The position numbers and the translations under genes were made by a program. Below the pieces are notes generated by a model. It had not been told where the DNA came from. It was given only the letters and a program-made list of their open reading frames with translations, and did not search any database. A stretch of DNA of 9,621 bases, from assembly GCA_029974875.1 (NCBI GenBank), contig JARKQP010000130.1, forward strand, positions 1 to 9,621, written 5' to 3'. This DNA comes from Mobilitalea sp. GTDB taxonomy: Bacteria; Bacillota_A; Clostridia; Lachnospirales; Lachnospiraceae. Below, piece after piece: positions 5,098-9,621 of the stretch. The number at the start of each line of letters is the position of its first letter. Positions within the stretch are counted from its first letter, which is position 1.

Positions 5098-6690
5098 ATG
5101 AAAAAAAAGATATTTGCGGTTATAACTATTTTAATAATATCTGCGACAGTTTTGGCCGGATGCGGAAGGAATACTGGAGAAGGCGTATCGGCAAAAAAGA
5201 CGGAAAAGACGGAAAAGATGGAAGAGACAGAAGAGACAGAAGAGACAGGGAAAAGCAAGGAATCCGGGAAAAAGATCTTAAGGGTCTCCGAAGCCTTTGC
5301 ACTTGAGAACTTAAATCCGCACCTGGATTACCAGGGGTGGTATACCTCCATTTATGGCCTGACGGAAGCCCTATTTGTAATGGACGACCAGTCCTCCGTA
5401 GAACCTATGCTGGCTGAAGGAGCCAAGGTGGATGGAAATGAATGGACTGTAACAATAAAGGAAAATGCATGCTTTTCCAATGGGAACCCTGTGACCTCCG
5501 ATATGGTGATACGCAACCTGAGGAGGGCAGGAGAGATAAACCCACGGTTTTCCAGCCTGTCAGATTATGATTACAAGGTAATTGATGAGAAGAGCTTTAC
5601 GATTACAACAGGGGAGGTATATCCGACGCTGTTAAATGACCTGGCAAGTCCCGAGCTGGCTATTGTAGATCTGGATAACAGCAAGGATATGGCTAAGGAG
5701 CTTGTGGCTACGGGACCCTTTAGGATCTCCAGGTTTGAGCCGGGCGGGACTGTGGAGGTAGCCAGGAATGATAAGTATTGGGGCGGAGAGGTAAAGCTGG
5801 ACGGTGCGGTATTTTACTATATGCCGGAAGGTGATACATCCCTGATGGCAATGCAGAATGGTGAGCTTGACAGCTATACCAGCGTGACTTCGGATGCTGC
5901 CGAGATATATGGACAGGCTCCGGATACCTATAAGCTGGTGACGGTTCCGGCCACCAGGCTCCAGTTTTATATTTTAAATGAGAACAGGCTAAACAGTTCG
6001 GTCAGAAAAGCGATTAACCTGACCGTGGATTCTGAAGCAATAGAGACTTATTTAAACGGTACAGTTACCAGCACGGCAGGACCCTTTCATTCAAATGCGG
6101 CTTATGGAAAGGCAGCAAAGGCTGCGGTTGACCTGGAGAAGGCAAAAAAATTGCTGGAAGGGGACGGCTATACCTTAAATGCAGAGGGATATTATGAAAA
6201 GGATGGCAGGGTGCTGTCCTTGAACCTGGCTTATTATGCGGCAAGAAGCCTGGATACGCTGGCTGCATTAATGCAGGAGCAATTGAAAAATGTGGGGATA
6301 AAGGTGACATTAACCTGTGAAGAGGATCCGGACGGAACCTATATAGCTACCGGGGATTTTGATCTGGCGCTGTACTGTATGATAGCGGATAAGGCCAGCG
6401 ACCCCTATTATTTTATCAGCTGTACCCTTGCAGAGGGAGCACCTTATAATTGCGGAGGCTTCTCCAATGGGCAGGTACAGGCATTGATTGATGAGCTGAA
6501 GGTGGAAACGGATACGGATAAACGTGCAGAGCTGGCAAACCGGATTGTGCAGCTGGCGATTGACGAGGATGCCTTTGGCTATGTAGCCCTATTCAATAAG
6601 ATAACAGTTATGCGAAACGGCGTAACAAATGTGGCTGAACACTGCCCCTTTGATTTTTACTTTTTAAATGCAGACACGGACATGGATTAA
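5098..6690 (+). CDS. ABC importer solute-binding lipoprotein, family 5 (nickel/peptide type)
   Basis: The 530-residue precursor starts with a lipoprotein signal: three Lys, a hydrophobic stretch and the lipobox LAGC with Cys22, so it should be anchored on the outer face of the membrane. A charged, repetitive linker fills about residues 32-58. The rest is an SBP_bac_5 domain of ordinary length, with hallmarks such as LNPHL near the start, ALFVMD, an FSNGNPVTSDMV block, TGPFRISRF, NDKYWGG, NGELDSYTS, VRKAINLTVD and a C-terminal FSNGQVQALIDEL. This is the ligand receptor for the permeases and ATPase that follow. The segment with LASPELAIVD and TGPF is reminiscent of NikA-like members, but ligand residues cannot be assigned, so a peptide or metallophore substrate is equally possible. 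The ATG is preceded by AGAGGAGAAGG at 5087-5097, which supports the start. A hairpin follows the stop. Confidence 0.9.
   Translation: MKKKIFAVITILIISATVLAGCGRNTGEGVSAKKTEKTEKMEETEETEETGKSKESGKKILRVSEAFALENLNPHLDYQGWYTSIYGLTEALFVMDDQSSVEPMLAEGAKVDGNEWTVTIKENACFSNGNPVTSDMVIRNLRRAGEINPRFSSLSDYDYKVIDEKSFTITTGEVYPTLLNDLASPELAIVDLDNSKDMAKELVATGPFRISRFEPGGTVEVARNDKYWGGEVKLDGAVFYYMPEGDTSLMAMQNGELDSYTSVTSDAAEIYGQAPDTYKLVTVPATRLQFYILNENRLNSSVRKAINLTVDSEAIETYLNGTVTSTAGPFHSNAAYGKAAKAAVDLEKAKKLLEGDGYTLNAEGYYEKDGRVLSLNLAYYAARSLDTLAALMQEQLKNVGIKVTLTCEEDPDGTYIATGDFDLALYCMIADKASDPYYFISCTLAEGAPYNCGGFSNGQVQALIDELKVETDTDKRAELANRIVQLAIDEDAFGYVALFNKITVMRNGVTNVAEHCPFDFYFLNADTDMD
5199..5247 (+). repeat. In-frame 9-bp minisatellite in the lipoprotein linker
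   Basis: GACGGAAAA occurs twice (5199-5207, 5208-5216) and GAAGAGACA three times in a row (5221-5229, 5230-5238, 5239-5247). The unit is three codons, so gain or loss of copies keeps the frame. It encodes Thr-Glu-Lys and Glu-Glu-Thr repeats at about residues 35-50, between the lipidated Cys22 and the binding domain, and so sets the tether length. Confidence 0.85.
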
Positions 6691-6693
6691 CAG

Positions 6694-6740
6694 AAAGAGA
6701 ATACCGGGGTCCGGCCTGAAAAATGGCCGTACTCTTTTCT
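6694..6740 (+). terminator. Hairpin between binding-protein and permease genes, probable partial terminator
   Basis: AAAGAG (6694-6699) pairs with CTCTTT (6732-6737), TAC (6702-6704) with GTA (6729-6731), and GGCC (6713-6716) with GGCC (6725-6728) around an 8-base loop, with an unpaired AA and an 8-base internal bulge on the left side. TTTTCTTGTT follows. It begins 4 bases after the stop codon. Because the next genes clearly belong to the same importer, I read it as a leaky terminator or 3'-end stabiliser that raises binding-protein mRNA relative to the permeases. Confidence 0.6.
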
Positions 6741-6751
6741 TGTTATAAGGG

Positions 6752-6785
6752 AGGAACTGTAAGGCGGAAGGAACTGTAAGGAGCC
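6752..6785 (+). repeat. Two-copy 17-bp direct repeat before the first permease gene
   Basis: AGGAACTGTAAGG occurs at 6752-6764 and 6769-6781, giving a 17-bp period with 13 identical bases and four differing ones. It lies between the hairpin and the ribosome binding site of the permease gene. It has no evident function. Confidence 0.8.
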
Positions 6786-6824
6786 AAGCTACGCCTCCGG
6801 TCCGGGAGCTGCAAAGGAGTTAAA

Positions 6825-7751
6825 GTGAAAAAATATATTATAAAACGACTTGTACAATTGATACCTATGATTCTTGGAATAACCTTTTTAACCTTCCTAT
6901 TACTTTATATATCCCCGGGTGATCCGGCACAGAGGAAGCTGAATGCCCAGGGCATGGCAGTTACGAAGGAAGTGCTGGTGCAGGCAAGGGAGGAAATGGG
7001 GCTGGACCAGCACTTTATCAAGCAGTACGGGGATTGGCTCCTGGGCTTGCTGCATGGGGATTTGGGCTTATCCTATAAGGATGGTACTCCGGTGGCCCTA
7101 AAATTAGGGAGAGGAATAAAAAATACCGCTGTTTTGGCAGCAAGTGCATTTTTGCTGGCGGCCGCTGTAGCGCTTCCCCTGGGTATTTACACGGCGGTGA
7201 GAAAAAACCGTTTTTCTGATTACTGCATCCGTTTTATCTGCTTTTTGGGAAACGCGCTGCCGAATTTTCTCCTGGCCATTATACTGATGTATTTTCTGTG
7301 TATCCGCATGAATGCTTTTCCGGTAATTGCAAAGGGAAGCCTGCAGGGACTGTTCCTTCCGACGGTTGCCCTGGCCTTTCCTTTAGCCAGCCGTTTGATA
7401 CGCCAGGTCAGGGTGGCGGTGCTAAAGCAGCTGGAAACGGACTATGTCAGCGGGGCAAGGGCGCGGGGCGTGAAAAAAGAGTACATCCTATTTCGGAATG
7501 TGTTACATAATGCCCTGCCTTCGATCCTTACCGTACTTGGCTTATCGGTTGGTACTTTGCTTGGAGGTAGTGTCGTAATTGAAAGCATCTTTATGTGGCC
7601 GGGGCTTGGAAAGCTGGTCATGGATTCCATAACCGCAAGGGATTATCCGGTGATCCAGGGCTTTGTAATCCTGATGGCTGTTATTTATGTTGTTATAAAT
7701 CTGTTGATTGACCTTGGCTACCGTTTGTTAGACCCAAGGGTAAAGGAGTAA
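6825..7751 (+). CDS. ABC importer permease, NikB/DppB/OppB type
   Basis: This 308-residue membrane protein has the typical NikB/DppB size and order. The N-terminus KKYIIKRLVQLIPMILGITF leads into the first membrane helix, followed by YISPGDPA and the extracytoplasmic loop with GLDQHFIKQYGDWLLGLLHGDLGLSY. Five further hydrophobic segments lie near residues 101-125, 132-158, 170-190, 232-255 and 275-298. The EAA coupling loop, GARARGVKKEYILFRNVLHN, runs from G210 to about N229 and would contact the ATPase. It should form one half of the channel for the ligand carried by the lipoprotein encoded upstream. The start is GTG, 5 bases after AAAGGAG at 6813-6819. The gene is followed 10 bases later by the second permease. 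Substrate class is not decided by this sequence. Confidence 0.93.
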   Translation: MKKYIIKRLVQLIPMILGITFLTFLLLYISPGDPAQRKLNAQGMAVTKEVLVQAREEMGLDQHFIKQYGDWLLGLLHGDLGLSYKDGTPVALKLGRGIKNTAVLAASAFLLAAAVALPLGIYTAVRKNRFSDYCIRFICFLGNALPNFLLAIILMYFLCIRMNAFPVIAKGSLQGLFLPTVALAFPLASRLIRQVRVAVLKQLETDYVSGARARGVKKEYILFRNVLHNALPSILTVLGLSVGTLLGGSVVIESIFMWPGLGKLVMDSITARDYPVIQGFVILMAVIYVVINLLIDLGYRLLDPRVKE

Positions 7752-7761
7752 ATGAATTACC

Positions 7762-8622
7762 ATGCGCAGGATAAGACGAAACCCGAAAGATAAAAAAATC
7801 AGTAAGAGCCTGGCACGCAGAAGAATTGTTTTTTTCCTGCTTCTGGTGCTGCTTTTATTTATCATCAGCCTGCTGGCCCCATATCTTGTCCCGAATGATC
7901 CTTATGCGACGAACGCTGCTTATATGAAGGCAGCGCCCAGCCCGGAGTTTCCTTTTGGTACGGATAAATTAGGGCGCTGTATATTTTCCAGGGTATTGAT
8001 GGGGACCAGGCTTTCCATTTTCTGCTCCCTGTCTTTGGTCATGGGTACCATGGTTGCCGGAACTCTTCTGGGAGTGGCAGCCGGATACTATGGCGGTATA
8101 TTTGATAATATCCTTATGCGGCTGGTGGATATCCTCCTGGCCTTTCCACAGATGGTACTGGCAATTGCGGTAGCCGGAGTTTTGGGTGGAAATATGACCA
8201 ATACGATGCTGGCTCTTGGGATTACGGGATGGACCCTGTATGCAAGGCTGGCGAGAGGGCAGGTAATGTCCCTGAAGCAGGAGGAATTTATTGATGCGGC
8301 CAGGCTTAGCGGGAACAGCAGCCTACGGATTATGGCGGTACATATCCTGCCCAATGTTGCGGGGGAGATGATTGTAAATGCTGCCATACAGGTCGGGGCA
8401 ACCTTGGTGGGCTTTGCCGGATTGTCCTTCCTTGGACTGGGGGTACAGGTACCGGAGGCAGAGTGGGGCTCCATGATAAACGAAGCGAGGGGCTATATGC
8501 AGCAGGCACCATGGGCCGCATTGGCGCCTGGGGCGGCATTGTTTATCACAGTAGCAGTCTTTAATCTGCTGGGGGATGCCTTAAGCGATTATATGGAGAT
8601 AAGGGGGGCCGGTCATGAATGA
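7762..8622 (+). CDS. ABC importer permease, NikC/DppC/OppC type
   Basis: The 286-residue protein starts with a basic cytoplasmic tail and a first helix at about 22-42. FPFGTDKLGRCIFSRVL at about 63-79 is the conserved post-helix motif of DppC/NikC proteins. The remaining five helices follow, and the EAA loop EEFIDAARLSGNSSLRIM...HILPN runs from E174 to N198. It should pair with the preceding permease. Position 73 is Cys where the family motif GTD-x-LGRD usually has Asp. The ribosome binding site AAAGGAG (7742-7748) overlaps the end of the previous gene and lies 13 bases from this ATG, somewhat far. A closer ATG at 7752 is out of frame and leads only to a 13-codon frame. The 3' end overlaps the ATPase gene by 8 bases, which points to translational coupling. 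Confidence 0.93.
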   Translation: MRRIRRNPKDKKISKSLARRRIVFFLLLVLLLFIISLLAPYLVPNDPYATNAAYMKAAPSPEFPFGTDKLGRCIFSRVLMGTRLSIFCSLSLVMGTMVAGTLLGVAAGYYGGIFDNILMRLVDILLAFPQMVLAIAVAGVLGGNMTNTMLALGITGWTLYARLARGQVMSLKQEEFIDAARLSGNSSLRIMAVHILPNVAGEMIVNAAIQVGATLVGFAGLSFLGLGVQVPEAEWGSMINEARGYMQQAPWAALAPGAALFITVAVFNLLGDALSDYMEIRGAGHE

Positions 8623-9621
8623 TACAGTCCTGTCCATAAAGAACCTGACGGCAGGCTATGGTGGTAAAGCTGCGGTGTCAAAGGCCACCCTCGAACTGGG
8701 CAGGGGAGAGATTATCGTAATTGTCGGAGAAAGCGGAAGCGGTAAAAGCACCTTATTGAAAGCTATCCTGCCCCTGGAGGATTTTGGGGTGGCTCTGTCT
8801 GCCGGAGAGATTATTTTTGAAAACAAGCCTTTATCCGGTATGGCCGCAGTGGAAAAAAACAAGCTGAATGGCAGGCAGATCGGCATGGTATTCCAGGATC
8901 CCAAGGCCTCCTTTAATCCGGTCCGTACCTTCCGCAAGCAGTTTATCGAAGCCTTGAAAAGCCATGGGAGATATGATAAGGAGCTCTTTGAAGAGCAGGT
9001 GCTGGAGCTTTTTGGGAAGCTGAAGCTTTTGGATGGGGAGCGGATTCTGGACAGCTGCCCTTACGAAATGAGCGGGGGCATGAACCAGAGAATTGCCATT
9101 GCCCTGGCTATCTTGCTGGAACCGGTTTTGTTACTGGCGGATGAGCCCACCAGTGCGCTGGATGTTAGGGCACAGGAGCAGGTAATGGAGGAGCTGCTAC
9201 GGATCCGGGAATATTACCATACATCAATGATGATTGTGACCCATAATATTGGAGTGGCGGCAAGGCTTGCCGATAAGGTGGGTGTGATGCACCAGGGAAG
9301 AATTGTGGAATTTGGGGCTGCCAGGGAGGTGCTGGAGCATCCAAGGAATTCCTATACGAAGCGCCTGCTGGATGCGGTGCCCCGGGTCGGTAATATGACG
9401 GAAAAGAGGGAAGTAAAAGGGGGCGGTTACCTCCTGGAATTAAAACAGGTGGGCAAGAAGTATTTAAAGCGTAAGAAATCCCTTTCTGCCCTTTCCCAGG
9501 TGGATCTGCTGCTGAAGCCGGGAGAGATATTAGGGGTTGTGGGGGAGAGCGGCAGCGGGAAGAGTACGCTGCTAAAGCAGGCTGCCGGCTTAAGAAAGCC
9601 TTCGGAAGGGAGGATTGTCCT
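8615..9621 (+). CDS. Fused ABC importer ATPase (NikD-NikE / DppD-DppF type), 3' end beyond window
   Basis: The frame opens at the ATG at 8615, overlapping the permease stop by 8 bases, and stays open to the window end (335 codons plus 2 bases). The first ATPase domain is complete: Walker A GESGSGKS at 38-45, Q-loop Q94 in VFQDP, signature MSGGMNQR at 152-159, Walker B LLLADE at 172-177, SALD D-loop and switch His210. A peptide/nickel-type C-terminal tail follows, with HPRNSYTKRLLDAVPR at 242-257. After a short linker a second ATPase domain begins at about 272, with its own Walker A GESGSGKS at 310-317, and is cut by the window. One polypeptide therefore carries both nucleotide-binding domains that are separate NikD/NikE or DppD/DppF subunits in many bacteria. 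It should sit on the cytoplasmic face, bound to the EAA loops of the two permeases. AAGGGGGG at 8600-8607 can serve as ribosome binding site. Confidence 0.93.
   Translation, partial: MNDTVLSIKNLTAGYGGKAAVSKATLELGRGEIIVIVGESGSGKSTLLKAILPLEDFGVALSAGEIIFENKPLSGMAAVEKNKLNGRQIGMVFQDPKASFNPVRTFRKQFIEALKSHGRYDKELFEEQVLELFGKLKLLDGERILDSCPYEMSGGMNQRIAIALAILLEPVLLLADEPTSALDVRAQEQVMEELLRIREYYHTSMMIVTHNIGVAARLADKVGVMHQGRIVEFGAAREVLEHPRNSYTKRLLDAVPRVGNMTEKREVKGGGYLLELKQVGKKYLKRKKSLSALSQVDLLLKPGEILGVVGESGSGKSTLLKQAAGLRKPSEGRIV

Noticed and set aside
4998..5258. Minus-strand 86-codon frame across the repeat array and the lipoprotein start
   Set aside because: It is a by-product of low-complexity repeats and lies antisense to a well-supported lipoprotein signal; no ribosome binding site supports it.
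8088..8474. Minus-strand 128-codon frame
   Set aside because: It lies wholly antisense to the conserved core of the second permease, which has clear EAA and membrane motifs. The antisense protein has a shadow-like composition.
1..9621. tRNA, rRNA or insertion sequences
   Set aside because: No cloverleaf, rRNA-like stretch, transposase frame or terminal inverted repeats were recognised.

Overview
The window looks like a chromosomal segment of a low-to-mid GC Gram-positive bacterium, most likely a clostridial (Lachnospiraceae-like) Firmicute. The signs are strong AGGAGG-type ribosome binding sites, a lipoprotein signal with an LAGC lipobox, TTGNNN/TATAAT-type promoters, compact U-tailed terminators, and a DUF4846 protein of the kind common in gut Clostridia and Bacteroidetes. 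The taxonomic placement is inference. All genes recognised lie on the + strand.

Layout. (1) Positions 1-405 are the 3' end of a DUF4846 gene, followed by about 350 bases without a gene that hold a hairpin and an intrinsic terminator. (2) Positions 762-4783 form a self-contained two-gene unit with its own promoter and terminator. The first gene encodes a 1126-residue protein with an N-terminal Mrr-like PD-(D/E)XK nuclease domain, a central nSTAND3-type P-loop NTPase and a long helical C-terminal region. The second, overlapping gene encodes a 170-residue acidic helical protein that I do not recognise. This architecture fits STAND-type antiviral defence: a foreign component is sensed by the C-terminal part, the NTPase assembles, and the nuclease is released. 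It is the best candidate here for an undescribed or little-described system. (3) Positions 4784-5097 are an intergenic leader with a probable promoter and about twelve tandem 16-17 bp repeats that end just before the next gene. (4) Positions 5098-9621 hold an ABC importer operon of the peptide/nickel (Opp/Dpp/Nik) class: a family 5 solute-binding lipoprotein, a NikB/DppB-like permease, a NikC/DppC-like permease, and an ATPase gene that overlaps the second permease gene and runs off the window end. The ATPase already shows two Walker A motifs, so it is a NikD-NikE (DppD-DppF) fusion.

How they work together. The lipoprotein should capture the ligand outside the membrane, the two permeases form the channel, and the fused ATPase supplies both nucleotide-binding domains. 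A hairpin between the binding-protein gene and the first permease gene probably makes the binding protein more abundant than the membrane parts. The substrate (nickel-metallophore or peptide) cannot be decided from sequence alone. The nuclease-STAND unit is transcriptionally insulated from its neighbours and looks like an accessory cassette between two housekeeping-type loci.
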